Shown in pieces: positions 9,117 through 18,564 of a stretch of DNA of 64,000 nt. Position 1 is the first letter of the stretch, and every line of letters starts with the position of its first letter. The DNA is taken from contig QCIP01000010.1 in the NCBI GenBank assembly GCA_003216615.1, positions 1 to 64,000 on the forward strand. The letters run 5' to 3'. The notes beneath the pieces were generated by a model. That model did no database searches and was not told the origin of the DNA. It saw only the letters and a list, made by a program, of their open reading frames with translations. Position numbers and translations under genes: made by a program. This DNA comes from Prochlorococcus sp. AG-402-M15. GTDB taxonomy: Bacteria > Cyanobacteriota > Cyanobacteriia > PCC-6307 > Cyanobiaceae.

Positions 9117-9866
9117 ATGTTAGATATCCGACGAATTTCTAATAGTCGTTGGTGGCATAAAAAAAGAAATTGGATATTATTTGGAATTTTTTTATTTTTA
9201 GTTTTTGTAAGGATATCAAAAGGATCTATTTATAAAGATTTTTATTATTTTATTTCAAAGCCTTTTTGGCCTGGTCAATTTCAAAAAGAAGTTATTCTAA
9301 AGAGTATTGATCAAGAATCTTTAATAAAGATAAATCTTCTAAAAAAGGATAATTTAAGATTGCGCGAAATTTTATCTCTTAAAGAGTCATCTGATAATGA
9401 TAATATTTCAGCTGCAGTTATTTCGAGAAAAACAGGGAGTTGGTGGAGACAAATAATATTAAACAAAGGCTCTAAAGATGGAGTGGAAATTGGTAGTATT
9501 GTTATTGGTCCAGGCGGATTATTAGGAAGAGTAGATAATACTTCTTTATTTACTTCGTCTGTAACTTTATTAACCTCACCGGAAAGTAAGGTAGGCGTAT
9601 GGGTTGATAGAATTCAAATTAATGGATTACTGATCGGTATAGGAGATGATTATCCTAGCTTAATACTTTATTCAAAAGATGCTGATATAAAAGTCGGAGA
9701 TTTTGTATCATCTTCTCCTGCTAGTACTCTATTACCTCCAAATATCCCTATTGGGATTGTCCAATCAGTAGATGAGCCATTTAAAGCAAAAAAAACGGCA
9801 AAAATATCACTTTTGGCAAAACCTCATGTAATTGATTGGGTGCAAATTTTAAGAGTAAAAATTTAA
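9117..9866 (+). CDS. mreC: Rod-shape-determining protein MreC
   Basis: 249 residues. One membrane helix near residues 20-37 is followed by a coiled-coil region with LLKKDNLRLREILSLK and then beta-rich repeats containing INKGS-type MreC signatures (LNKGSKDGVEIGSIVIGPGGLLGRV). MreC is a bitopic membrane protein that links MreB to the periplasmic wall-synthesis enzymes. It directly follows mreB, and its stop codon TAA overlaps the ATG of mreD in TAATG at 9864-9868. Confidence 0.93.
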   Translation: MLDIRRISNSRWWHKKRNWILFGIFLFLVFVRISKGSIYKDFYYFISKPFWPGQFQKEVILKSIDQESLIKINLLKKDNLRLREILSLKESSDNDNISAAVISRKTGSWWRQIILNKGSKDGVEIGSIVIGPGGLLGRVDNTSLFTSSVTLLTSPESKVGVWVDRIQINGLLIGIGDDYPSLILYSKDADIKVGDFVSSSPASTLLPPNIPIGIVQSVDEPFKAKKTAKISLLAKPHVIDWVQILRVKI

Positions 9867-10378
9867 TGTATAAATTTTTGACCAAAAAAAATTTATCTAT
9901 AATTTTTTTTATTTTTGTTCCCATTATGTTTTTATGGCACCCGAATTGGTTTGGATTTTTAGGCGTTCAGCCATATTGGCCTTTATTGTGGTTGTTGCCT
10001 TGGTCAATGATTAACGGATCAATTAGTGGATTAATATTTGGTTTGTTTTTAGGACTAATTTTAGATTCTTTAACTCTAGATAGTAATTTTACTCAAATGC
10101 CAGGTTTAATTTTATGTGGTTTTTGGTTTGGGAGAATTAAATTACATAATGATTTTTTGGTGGGACATTTTAGGTATGGTTTAATTTGTTCCTTTGGAAG
10201 TTTTTTATGCGGGACACTTTATTTTTTACAGATCTTGTTTGAAAATTTTTCAGATAGTACTTTTTTACTTTTTATACCCAGTCTTCAAAACATCTTAGCT
10301 GAAGTTTTTCTTACAGGTTTTTTTGCTCCTTTAATTTGCTCCCAACTATTAAGAGTATTTAAATTTTCACGGAGATAA
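9866..10378 (+). CDS. mreD: Rod-shape-determining protein MreD
   Basis: 170 residues from the ATG at 9866, which overlaps the mreC stop (TAATG); a start 30 bp upstream inside mreC is less likely. The product is almost entirely hydrophobic, with about five membrane segments, as expected for MreD. Sequence signatures are weak in this family, so the call rests on the topology and the position right after mreC. It is thought to help MreC and RodA function in the elongation complex. Confidence 0.85.
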   Translation: MYKFLTKKNLSIIFFIFVPIMFLWHPNWFGFLGVQPYWPLLWLLPWSMINGSISGLIFGLFLGLILDSLTLDSNFTQMPGLILCGFWFGRIKLHNDFLVGHFRYGLICSFGSFLCGTLYFLQILFENFSDSTFLLFIPSLQNILAEVFLTGFFAPLICSQLLRVFKFSRR

Positions 10379-10566
10379 ATAGAATAATTATTTTTGCAAA
10401 TAAGTAAAAAGTGTTTGAAAAAGTTCGTATCTTGAGAAAATTAAAATTTTTGTAAAACTAGTAAATATCTCTTTTAGGGGTTATTAATGTTATATTTTAA
10501 GTTGTTAGAATAAATATTCAATGCAATAATTCTTTGCTTTGAAGTATCGAGAAATCTTTTTTAACT

Positions 10567-11313
10567 ATGTCAAAAGCAAGAATTTTAGTTGTTGATGATG
10601 AGCCAGCAGTATTGAAGGTATTAGTTACTAGACTTCAACTAGCCGGATATCAGGTTTTTTCAGCGACTAACGGAGAAGAGGCTCTCGAATCTTTTCATAG
10701 AGATTCCCCTGACTTGATAGTCCTTGATGTTATGCTTCCAAAAATGGATGGATTTGCAGTTTGCAGAAGAATTAGAGCTGAATCAGTAGTTCCAATAATA
10801 TTCTTAACAGCTCTAGAGGCAATTTCAGAGAGAGTAGCAGGTTTAGATTTAGGGGCTGATGATTACCTATCTAAACCTTTTAGCCCAAAAGAGTTAGAAG
10901 CTAGGATAGCTACTATTTTGAGAAGAATGGGCCCTACTGTATCTGTGGCCGAAACGAAAGAGGTCCCATCTGGCAAAGGAGTTATGAAATTTGGAAGTTT
11001 AGTTGTTGATACTAATCGCAGACAAGTTTCTAGAGCAGGTGAAAGAATAAGCCTAACTTATACTGAATTTAGCCTTCTAGAATTATTATTCGATGAGCCT
11101 GGTAAAGTCGTTCCAAGAGCTGAAATCTTAGAACAATTATGGGGTTACCCACCTAGAAGAGCTGCAGATTTACGAGTTGTAGATGTTTATGTAGCGAGAT
11201 TAAGAGGTAAATTGGAACCAGATCCAAGAAATCCGGAATTAATATTAACTGTTAGGGGTATCGGTTATGCATCTCAGAGAGTTGGGGAAACAGCAACATC
11301 TTTGGCAAGTTGA
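10567..11313 (+). CDS. rpaB: OmpR-family response regulator RpaB
   Basis: 248 residues. The receiver domain (about 5-118) has the acidic pair D10-D11, the phospho-acceptor Asp54 in IVLDVMLPKMDGF, Thr81 and Lys103 in YLSKPFSPKE. A winged-helix DNA-binding domain follows (about 145-238), ending in the conserved IRGIGY-like RGIGYASQR. This is the cyanobacterial RpaB/Ycf27 type, an essential regulator of photosystem I and high-light genes that binds HLR1 sites and partners with the sensor NblS. A 188-bp AT-rich region upstream probably carries its promoter. psaC and psaD in this window are the kinds of genes it controls in other cyanobacteria. Confidence 0.93.
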   Translation: MSKARILVVDDEPAVLKVLVTRLQLAGYQVFSATNGEEALESFHRDSPDLIVLDVMLPKMDGFAVCRRIRAESVVPIIFLTALEAISERVAGLDLGADDYLSKPFSPKELEARIATILRRMGPTVSVAETKEVPSGKGVMKFGSLVVDTNRRQVSRAGERISLTYTEFSLLELLFDEPGKVVPRAEILEQLWGYPPRRAADLRVVDVYVARLRGKLEPDPRNPELILTVRGIGYASQRVGETATSLAS

Positions 11314-11362
11314 GCCTTATTCTGATACTTTTATTAAATAAAACAAATATATTAAGTTAATT

Positions 11363-12901
11363 TTGTCTGAAATAAGAGAATCTCGCATACAAAAAGCTAA
11401 TTCACTAGTGAGCAAAGGATTTGCTTCTTACGCAGAAAGTTTTAAAGTTTCCCACACTACAAGATTTCTTATTCAAAAATTTGATTATTTAGAAAATGGT
11501 CAAGAGGAAGACTTTAATGTCTCTATTGCAGGTAGAGTGATGGCAAAAAGGGTAATGGGTAAAATCGCCTTTTTCACAATAAGAGATCAAGAAGGTCAGA
11601 TTCAGCTTTATTTAGATAAAAGGATTGTTGATTGTAATTTAGAAAACCAAAAATCACTTTCTTTTGAAGATATTAAGGAAATTGTAGATATTGGTGATTG
11701 GATCGGCGTCTATGGAACTATTAAAAAAACTAATAAAGGTGAGCTTTCAATAAAATTGGAGCATTGGGAAATGTTATCTAAATCCTTGCAGCCATTACCA
11801 GATAAATGGCATGGATTGACTGATATTGAGAAAAGATATAGACAACGTTATCTAGATTTAATAGTGAATCCTCACTCTAGAAGCGTATTTAAAACAAGAG
11901 CAAAATGTATAAGTTTTATAAGACAATGGTTAGATGATAGAAATTTTTTAGAGATAGAGACTCCAATTCTGCAATCTGAGGCTGGTGGTGCTGAAGCAAG
12001 ACCATTTATTACTCATCACAATACATTAAATATTCCTCTGTATTTAAGAATAGCGACAGAATTACATCTAAAAAGAATGATTGTTGGAGGATTTGAGAAA
12101 GTTTATGAATTGGGAAGAATCTTCCGTAATGAAGGGATAAGTACTAAGCATAATCCGGAATTTACTTCAGTTGAAATTTATCAGGCTTTTTCTAATTATG
12201 TCGATATGATGGATTTAACTGAAGAACTGATTAAAGATATCGTATATGATGCATGTGGTTCTTTAATTATAAATTATCAAAATAAGGAAATTGATTTTTC
12301 AAAACCTTGGTCAAGAATATCAATGAAAGATATAGTCAAGAAATATACAGGAATTGATTTTGATTCTTTCAATGGAGACTTTCAAGAAGCAAAACAAGCC
12401 GTTAAAAGCATAAATATTGAATTTTCGTCAAAAGTAAATACAATAGGAAGACTTTTAAATGAGGTCTTTGAGCAAAAAGTAGAGTTAGAACTTATAGAAC
12501 CTACTTTTGTTATAGATTATCCTGTTGAAATTTCTCCTTTAGCAAGGCCTCATCTTGAAAATAAAGAAATGGTTCAGAGATTCGAATTATTCATTGTTGG
12601 TAGAGAGTTAGCAAATGCTTTTAGTGAGTTGATAGATCCAGTTGATCAAAGAGAAAGAATGCAATTGCAGCAATCTCTTAGGGATGAAGGTGATTTTGAG
12701 GCTCATTGTATAGATGAGGACTTTTTGAATGCTTTAGAGATTGGCATGCCCCCTACTGGGGGCTTAGGTATAGGTATTGATAGACTTATTATGTTAATTA
12801 CTAATAGTCCATCAATTAGAGATGTAATTCCTTTCCCATTGTTAAAACCAGAAATAACTTCTACTAAAAATGAAAAATCACCCTTGCATGAAGTAAAATA
12901 G
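11363..12901 (+). CDS. lysS: Lysyl-tRNA synthetase, class II
   Basis: 512 residues from a TTG start. An N-terminal OB-fold anticodon-binding domain (about 55-165, [23 protein letters not shown]) is followed by the class II catalytic core. Motif 2 is [18 protein letters not shown] and motif 3 is [13 protein letters not shown] near the C-terminus. The central segment [18 protein letters not shown]-like (EIETPILQ) is typical of LysRS. It attaches lysine to tRNA-Lys. It lies 49 bp after rpaB. Confidence 0.96.
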   Translation: MSEIRESRIQKANSLVSKGFASYAESFKVSHTTRFLIQKFDYLENGQEEDFNVSIAGRVMAKRVMGKIAFFTIRDQEGQIQLYLDKRIVDCNLENQKSLSFEDIKEIVDIGDWIGVYGTIKKTNKGELSIKLEHWEMLSKSLQPLPDKWHGLTDIEKRYRQRYLDLIVNPHSRSVFKTRAKCISFIRQWLDDRNFLEIETPILQSEAGGAEARPFITHHNTLNIPLYLRIATELHLKRMIVGGFEKVYELGRIFRNEGISTKHNPEFTSVEIYQAFSNYVDMMDLTEELIKDIVYDACGSLIINYQNKEIDFSKPWSRISMKDIVKKYTGIDFDSFNGDFQEAKQAVKSINIEFSSKVNTIGRLLNEVFEQKVELELIEPTFVIDYPVEISPLARPHLENKEMVQRFELFIVGRELANAFSELIDPVDQRERMQLQQSLRDEGDFEAHCIDEDFLNALEIGMPPTGGLGIGIDRLIMLITNSPSIRDVIPFPLLKPEITSTKNEKSPLHEVK

Positions 12902-12929
12902 ATAAATTAATCCAATACGAAATTTTTAA

Positions 12930-13178
12930 ATGAGTGGTGAACGTGTTGGTTTCCGTTTCAAACACGCGGATGCAGTAGTGAAAAGAAATCCTCAAGGCCG
13001 ATCAAGACGAGGCTGGGTAATCGAACCAGTAGAGCAAACTACAAGCAGGGGTACAAAAATGCCTGCGTATAAAATTCGCTGGAGAGATAGTGAGCGACCA
13101 GAAACTGTTTTACAGCATATGTTAATTGCAGATCCAGATCCTTCTCCTCCTCCAAGTTCAGTAAGTTTAGATTCATAG
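12930..13178 (+). CDS. Small basic conserved protein of unknown function
   Basis: 82 residues, not assigned to a named family by me. It has a basic N-terminal half (GFRFKHADAVVKRNPQGRSRRG), a central KIRWRDSERPETVLQHML segment that could form a small beta-barrel, and a proline/serine-rich acidic tail (DPDPSPPPSSVSLDS). The composition suggests a small nucleic-acid- or protein-binding domain, but this is inference. It follows lysS by 28 bp on the same strand and may be co-transcribed. I believe similar small proteins occur in marine picocyanobacteria, which would need a search. Confidence 0.75.
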   Translation: MSGERVGFRFKHADAVVKRNPQGRSRRGWVIEPVEQTTSRGTKMPAYKIRWRDSERPETVLQHMLIADPDPSPPPSSVSLDS

Positions 13179-13202
13179 TTTCAACATTTCTAGATAATAT
13201 TT

Positions 13203-13697
13203 TTATCTTTTTAGTGCAGATTTGATTTCTTTCTTTATACTTTTTTGTTTTTCGTCTTGCCGTTTGTCATGTAATTTTTTTCCTTTACCGACGCCAATAG
13301 TTAGTTTTATCCATGAGCCTTTTATATAAAGAGATAATGGAACAATAGTCATTCCTTTTTTTTCTGTATTAGATTTAAGTTTTATGATTTCTTTTTTATG
13401 AAGTAGCAACTTTCTATTTCTCAATGGATCATGATTAAAAAAAGAACCCACATTTTTATGTGGTGAAATGTGAACATTTAACAATAAAATCTCTCCGTCT
13501 CTGAATGAACAGTACCCATCTCTTAAATTTGCTTTTCCATTTCTGATAGACTTTACTTCAGTCCCTAAAAGTTCAATTCCAGCTTCGATTGTTTCAGATA
13601 TTGCATATTGAAATTTTGCATATCTATTCTCAGCTAGACGTTTAAAATTATTTCCTTTTTTAGTATTTTTTTGAACTTTGTTTGAATTTTTTGCCAT
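13203..13697 (-). CDS. smpB: SsrA-binding protein SmpB
   Basis: 164 residues. The SmpB beta-barrel is clear: [69 protein letters not shown], and then the C-terminal tail [13 protein letters not shown], which inserts into the empty mRNA channel of stalled ribosomes. SmpB works with tmRNA in ribosome rescue. No ssrA gene is evident in this window. It is convergent with the small unknown gene before it and divergent from ruvB. Confidence 0.95.
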   Translation of the reverse strand: MAKNSNKVQKNTKKGNNFKRLAENRYAKFQYAISETIEAGIELLGTEVKSIRNGKANLRDGYCSFRDGEILLLNVHISPHKNVGSFFNHDPLRNRKLLLHKKEIIKLKSNTEKKGMTIVPLSLYIKGSWIKLTIGVGKGKKLHDKRQDEKQKSIKKEIKSALKR

Positions 13698-13749
13698 TTT
13701 AGTTGTAAAAAATCTTTCTACTCAGAACAATTGCAATTAACCTTTCATT

Positions 13750-14799
13750 ATGGCAATAATTTCCTCCAATATAGACGATAATGACTCTTCTCTTTATAAA
13801 AAAGAGCTTAGATTAGTTGATTCAAAAATTATTCCAGAAGAAAAAAGAAATAATAATCTGAACTTAGCTCGTCCTCTTAATCTACAAGAATTTATTGGCC
13901 AAGAACAACTTAAGTCTTCTTTAAGAATAGCTATAGATGCTTCAATTTATAGAAAAGAGCCTTTGGAGCATACTCTTTTGTATGGACAGCCTGGTTTAGG
14001 TAAGACTACCCTAGCCTTTTTGATAGCCCATGAAATGAATACAAAATGTAGGATAGCGACTGCACCTGCAATTGAAAGGCCTAGAGATATTGTAGGGTTA
14101 TTGCTTGGATTAAAAGAAGGTGAAGTTTTATTTATTGATGAGATACATCGCTTAAATAAGTTAACTGAAGAGTTGTTATATTCTGCCATGGAGGATTACA
14201 GAATAGATTTGACTATGGGAGCTAATAGAGGAGCACGTTGCAGAACAATTAATCTTCCAAGGTTTACTTTGGTTGGCGCAACAACTAAATTAGCATCAAT
14301 TAGTGCCCCTCTAAGAGATAGATTTGGTATATCTCAAAAAATTGATTTTTATACATATGATGAATTAAAACAAATAATTGCTAACTTCTCTCGGTTAATA
14401 AATATTAGTTTAGATGATGAAGCATCTTATGATTTAGCAAAGATATCTCGAGGGACTCCAAGAATTGCTTTGAGATTATTAAGGAGAGTTAGAGATTATG
14501 CTCAAGTTATTCAAAAAACTAATGTTATCTCTGTAAATTTAATAAAAAAAGCGTTAAATTCTTACCAAATAGACGAGAAGGGATTGGATTCTTTAGATAG
14601 ACAATATTTATCTTTTCTGAGTCAAAACCATCATATTCCAATTGGCCTAGATTCAATAGCTGCTGCATTGGGAGATGATTCTTCAATGTTAGAATTTGTA
14701 GTTGAGCCATATCTAATCCAAATTGGTTTCCTTAAGAGAACTCCCCGTGGAAGACTAATTACTGCTTTAGGAAAAAAGTACATTGATTCAAAAAAATGA
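13750..14799 (+). CDS. ruvB: Holliday junction branch-migration ATPase RuvB
   Basis: 349 residues. An AAA+ core has Walker [12 protein letters not shown] near residue 78, Walker [12 protein letters not shown], sensor [20 protein letters not shown], and a C-terminal winged helix ([29 protein letters not shown]). RuvB forms hexameric rings that drive Holliday junction migration with RuvA. The last four bases overlap the next gene's ATG (ATGA at 14796-14799), so the TPR protein downstream is probably translationally coupled. Confidence 0.96.
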   Translation: MAIISSNIDDNDSSLYKKELRLVDSKIIPEEKRNNNLNLARPLNLQEFIGQEQLKSSLRIAIDASIYRKEPLEHTLLYGQPGLGKTTLAFLIAHEMNTKCRIATAPAIERPRDIVGLLLGLKEGEVLFIDEIHRLNKLTEELLYSAMEDYRIDLTMGANRGARCRTINLPRFTLVGATTKLASISAPLRDRFGISQKIDFYTYDELKQIIANFSRLINISLDDEASYDLAKISRGTPRIALRLLRRVRDYAQVIQKTNVISVNLIKKALNSYQIDEKGLDSLDRQYLSFLSQNHHIPIGLDSIAAALGDDSSMLEFVVEPYLIQIGFLKRTPRGRLITALGKKYIDSKK

Positions 14800-15584
14800 T
14801 AACTTTTAAAAAAGTTAAGGTCTGTTTTTTATTAATTTTTGTCTTTGTCAATATTTTTTATATTGCACCATGTTATTCATTATCTTTGAGAGAGGATTTG
14901 TTTAAAAATGCATTAGATCTAAGTTCAAGAGGTAAATTTAATCTCGCTTTACAAGAATGGAATCGTTATATCGATTCTTATCCTGATGATGCTGCAGGTT
15001 TGAGCAATAGAGGAAATGTAAGACTTGTCACAGGTGACGTAGAGGGATCAATAGATGATCAAAATAAGGCAATAAGTTTAAATCCAAGTGAAATAGATCC
15101 TTATATTAATAGAGGTATTGCTGAGGAAGCTTTAGGTCTATGGTCGCAAGCGAGAAAAGATTATATGTTTGTTATTTCGCAAGATAGTAAGAATTTCTCC
15201 GCATTATATAATTTAGCCAATGTTGAAGGGTCTACGTCACAATGGGAAAAAGCAAGAGATTTATTTTCAAAAGCTGCTTTATATAATCCTGGATTTGCTA
15301 TGGCAAGGTCAAGTATGGCTTTAGCAGATTTCCAGTTGGGACATATTGATGAATCTGAAAAAGAATTAAAAAAATTAATTAGGCGTTATCCAACTTTTGC
15401 AGATGCTAGGGCAGCTTTAACAGCTTTGAATTGGTCTAAGGGTGAAGCAGGTAAAGCTGAGAGTAATTGGATAGCAGTAACGGAATTAGATCCTAGGTAT
15501 AGTAATAAGGAATGGTTACAAAACATAAGAAGATGGCCCCCACAACCAATTTTGGATTTAATGAACTTTATTGATTTAAAATAA
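14796..15584 (+). CDS. TPR-repeat protein with N-terminal signal or membrane anchor
   Basis: 262 residues. A hydrophobic N-terminus (residues 8-28) ends near a Cys in APCYS and looks like a signal peptide; a lipoprotein cleavage site is possible but the lipobox is not canonical. At least four TPR-like helical pairs follow from about 35 to 235 (for example [20 protein letters not shown] and [20 protein letters not shown]). TPRs are protein-binding scaffolds; the partner is unknown. The gene overlaps ruvB by 4 bp and is followed after 3 bp by an amidohydrolase. Its sequence gives no reason to place it in DNA repair. Confidence 0.8.
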   Translation: MITFKKVKVCFLLIFVFVNIFYIAPCYSLSLREDLFKNALDLSSRGKFNLALQEWNRYIDSYPDDAAGLSNRGNVRLVTGDVEGSIDDQNKAISLNPSEIDPYINRGIAEEALGLWSQARKDYMFVISQDSKNFSALYNLANVEGSTSQWEKARDLFSKAALYNPGFAMARSSMALADFQLGHIDESEKELKKLIRRYPTFADARAALTALNWSKGEAGKAESNWIAVTELDPRYSNKEWLQNIRRWPPQPILDLMNFIDLK

Positions 15585-15587
15585 CTA

Positions 15588-16748
15588 ATGAATAGAGATC
15601 AGCTTTTTAAAAAAATTGATTCGTTTAATGATGAATTAATTAATTTAAGAAGACATATCCATGCGCATCCGGAATTGAGTGGACTGGAAAACCAAACAGC
15701 TATTTTGATAAGTGGTTATTTAAAAAATATTGGTTGGAATGTTAGAGAATCTATAGGAAAGACTGGAGTAATAGCCGATTATGGCCCCTCAGAAAAAGGC
15801 ATTATAGGCTTAAGAGTGGATATGGATGCTTTACCAATATTTGAGGAAACTAAATTAAGTTTTTCTTCCAAAGTAGATGGAGTGATGCATGCATGTGGTC
15901 ACGATATTCATATTTCGATCGGATTGGGTGTGGCAAAAATTGTCAAGGATTTAAAACTTAATTATGGGACTAGGATAATTTTTCAGCCCGCTGAAGAAAT
16001 TGCTAGTGGAGCTAGATGGATGATTAAGGATGGTGCAACTAATGGTTTAACTCATATTTTAGGAGTTCATGTCTACCCAGATTTATCTGTAGGCAGTATT
16101 GGGATTAAAGAGGGAAGTTTAACTGCAGCTGCTGGAGAACTCATGGTAGAGATTAAAGGAAAATCAGGACATGGTGCTCGACCTCATGAAGGGGTTGATG
16201 CTATTTGGGTGGCATCCAAAGTTATCTCTGGAATTCAAGAATTAATAACGCGGAAGTTAGATCCTTTAGATCCTGTAGTAATAACTTTTGGTAAAATAAA
16301 CGGTGGCAATGCATTCAATGTTCTTGCAGAAAAGGTTAATTTAATTGGTACTGTTAGATGCACTAATCTTAAATTATTTAAGAATATTGGTAATTGGCTC
16401 AATGAAAATATTTCATCTTTAGTTTATAGTTGCGGAGCTGATGTAAAAGTAATATTTAGAGAAATTACTCCACCAGTAAATAATAATTATGAAATTAATA
16501 AAGTCCTTAGAGATTCAGGAATTAAGGTTCTGGGTCAAGAAAATGTTATCGAATTGCAAAAACCATCATTAGGTGCTGAAGATTTTGCTGAGTTCTTGAA
16601 TAAAATCCCTGGGGCTATGTTTAGGCTTGGTGTTTCTAGTTCAAATGGATGTGCGCCATTACATAGTTCTAAATTTGATCCAGATGAAAGAGCTATTGCT
16701 GTTGGAATTAAAGTGATAACAGAATCCATAGTAAAATTAAACAATTAA
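15588..16748 (+). CDS. M20-family metal-dependent amidohydrolase (HipO/IAA-amino acid hydrolase type)
   Basis: 386 residues. Metal-binding and catalytic motifs of peptidase family M20D are visible: LRRHIHAHPELSG near 21, GLRVDMDALPI near 77, HACGHDIHIS near 103, and QPAEEIASGARWMIKDGA near 140. A dimerisation insert (about 185-295) follows and the late motif is LGAEDFAEFL. These enzymes cleave amide bonds in N-acyl amino acids. The true substrate is unknown. It starts 3 bp after the TPR gene. Confidence 0.88.
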   Translation: MNRDQLFKKIDSFNDELINLRRHIHAHPELSGLENQTAILISGYLKNIGWNVRESIGKTGVIADYGPSEKGIIGLRVDMDALPIFEETKLSFSSKVDGVMHACGHDIHISIGLGVAKIVKDLKLNYGTRIIFQPAEEIASGARWMIKDGATNGLTHILGVHVYPDLSVGSIGIKEGSLTAAAGELMVEIKGKSGHGARPHEGVDAIWVASKVISGIQELITRKLDPLDPVVITFGKINGGNAFNVLAEKVNLIGTVRCTNLKLFKNIGNWLNENISSLVYSCGADVKVIFREITPPVNNNYEINKVLRDSGIKVLGQENVIELQKPSLGAEDFAEFLNKIPGAMFRLGVSSSNGCAPLHSSKFDPDERAIAVGIKVITESIVKLNN

Positions 16749-16768
16749 ATAATAATTAAAGTTGATAA

Positions 16769-16984
16769 ATGAAAATAAATTCAAGATTTATTCTGTCTTT
16801 TGTCGCTCCTTTTATGATCCTTATATCTTTTATTGGATTAATTTTAAAGGAGAATAATAAGAAGATTTTTTATTTACCTATTGGCTTAATGGGGATTTCA
16901 ATTATTTTCGAGAAAGATTTAGGAAGAAGATTGGCTAGAAAAAATATTTTAAAAAAGATAAAGTCTTATCAAAAATTTAAATAA
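16769..16984 (+). CDS. Small membrane protein of unknown function
   Basis: 71 residues with two hydrophobic stretches (about 8-26 and 33-47) and a strongly basic C-terminal tail (RRLARKNILKKIKSYQKFK). The charge pattern predicts both ends facing the cytoplasm. I do not recognise the family. It lies 20 bp after the amidohydrolase on the same strand and just before the thiC leader. Small two-helix proteins like this are common in picocyanobacteria, and the coding call rests on length, position and topology. Confidence 0.6.
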   Translation: MKINSRFILSFVAPFMILISFIGLILKENNKKIFYLPIGLMGISIIFEKDLGRRLARKNILKKIKSYQKFK

Positions 16985-17049
16985 AATCTTTTATTTATTT
17001 TTACGCAACATGTGATGACTATTTTTTAGAAAGGAGCTATTAATAAAAT

Positions 17050-17136
17050 AAATACTAGGGGTGCTAGGAAATTTAACTTAGCTGAGATCATACCCTTTGA
17101 ACCTGAATCATTAATCCTGAGGCAGGGAAGTGGAAA
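17050..17136 (+). promoter_or_regulatory. TPP riboswitch in the thiC leader
   Basis: The leader has the conserved TPP (THI element) pieces in the right order: TACTAGGGGTGCTAGG, GCTGAGATCATACCCTTTGA, ACCTGA, and a closing CTGAGGCAGGGAAG. The GGGGTGC/CTGAGA/ACCCTTTGAACCTGA core is the classic thi-box that binds thiamine pyrophosphate. It ends about 45 bp before the thiC ATG, so control is probably at translation initiation or by attenuation in that gap. This supports feedback of thiamine synthesis by TPP. Confidence 0.93.
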
Positions 17137-17179
17137 TTTGATCTAACTTTAGTAATAAAAACTTATAAACTTATAAATT

Positions 17180-18550
17180 ATGAGAAGTTCTTGGATTAAG
17201 CCTCGCCTTGGAAAAGACAATGTAACTCAGATGAACTTTGCGAGGAACGGATATATCACTGAAGAAATGGATTTTGTTGCTAAAAAAGAGAATCTTCCTT
17301 CTTCTTTAATAATGGAAGAAGTGGCAAGGGGAAGATTAATTATTCCAGCTAATATTAATCATTTGAATCTTGAGCCAATGTCTATAGGTATTGCTTCTAG
17401 ATGCAAAGTTAATGCCAATATTGGTGCTTCCCCTAATGCAAGTGACATCAATGAAGAAGTAGAGAAGCTCAAGCTAGCAGTTAAATATGGGGCTGATACG
17501 GTTATGGATCTTTCTACAGGAGGAGTAAATTTAGATGAAGTGAGGCAAGCAATTATTCATGAGTCTCCTGTTCCTATTGGAACAGTTCCTGTTTATCAAG
17601 CTTTAGAAAGTGTACATGGTTCAATAGATAGACTAACTGAAGACGATTTTCTTCATATTATTGAAAAACATTGTCAGCAAGGAGTAGATTATCAAACTAT
17701 TCATGCTGGGTTATTAATAGAGCATTTGCCGAAAGTCAAAGGAAGAATTACTGGAATTGTAAGTAGGGGGGGAGGTATTTTAGCCCAATGGATGTTACAT
17801 CACTTTAAGCAAAATCCTCTTTACACAAGGTTTGATGACATTTGTGAGATTTTCAAGAAATATGATTGCACTTTTTCTCTAGGAGATTCACTAAGGCCTG
17901 GATGCTTGCATGATGCTTCTGATGATGCTCAGCTAGCTGAATTGAAGACCTTAGGCGAACTTACTAGAAGAGCATGGGAACATAATGTTCAAGTAATGGT
18001 TGAGGGTCCTGGTCATGTACCTATGGACCAAATTGAGTTTAATGTGAGAAAGCAAATGGAAGAATGTTCAGAAGCCCCCTTTTATGTGCTTGGTCCATTA
18101 GTGACAGATATATCACCTGGTTATGACCATATATCAAGTGCTATTGGAGCGGCGATGGCAGGGTGGTATGGAACTTCTATGTTATGTTATGTAACCCCAA
18201 AAGAACATCTAGGTCTCCCAAATGCAGAGGATGTAAGAGAAGGATTAATTGCTTATAAAATAGCTGCTCATGCTGCTGACATAGCAAGACATCGAGCTGG
18301 CGCTCGTGATCGAGATGATGAACTTAGTCATGCAAGGTATAACTTTGATTGGAATAAACAATTCGAACTTTCATTAGATCCAGAAAGGGCAAAGCAGTAC
18401 CATGATGAGACACTACCTGAAGAAATCTTTAAAAAGGCTGAGTTTTGTTCAATGTGTGGTCCTAAACATTGTCCAATGAATTCAAAGATTTCTGATGAAT
18501 CTCTTGATCAGTTAAAAGATAAACTTGAAGAATGTAATACTTCAGTATAG
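17180..18550 (+). CDS. thiC: Phosphomethylpyrimidine synthase ThiC
   Basis: 456 residues. It has the ThiC signatures [15 protein letters not shown]-like N-terminus, [31 protein letters not shown], and the C-terminal iron-sulfur motif [11 protein letters not shown] (CX2CX4C). ThiC is a radical-SAM enzyme that turns aminoimidazole ribotide into the HMP-P pyrimidine of thiamine. Its [4Fe-4S] cluster and SAM sites lie in this C-terminal part. It is preceded by a TPP riboswitch. It is convergent with tktA, a TPP-dependent enzyme. Confidence 0.97.
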   Translation: MRSSWIKPRLGKDNVTQMNFARNGYITEEMDFVAKKENLPSSLIMEEVARGRLIIPANINHLNLEPMSIGIASRCKVNANIGASPNASDINEEVEKLKLAVKYGADTVMDLSTGGVNLDEVRQAIIHESPVPIGTVPVYQALESVHGSIDRLTEDDFLHIIEKHCQQGVDYQTIHAGLLIEHLPKVKGRITGIVSRGGGILAQWMLHHFKQNPLYTRFDDICEIFKKYDCTFSLGDSLRPGCLHDASDDAQLAELKTLGELTRRAWEHNVQVMVEGPGHVPMDQIEFNVRKQMEECSEAPFYVLGPLVTDISPGYDHISSAIGAAMAGWYGTSMLCYVTPKEHLGLPNAEDVREGLIAYKIAAHAADIARHRAGARDRDDELSHARYNFDWNKQFELSLDPERAKQYHDETLPEEIFKKAEFCSMCGPKHCPMNSKISDESLDQLKDKLEECNTSV

Positions 18551-18564
18551 TTATCAATTAATAG

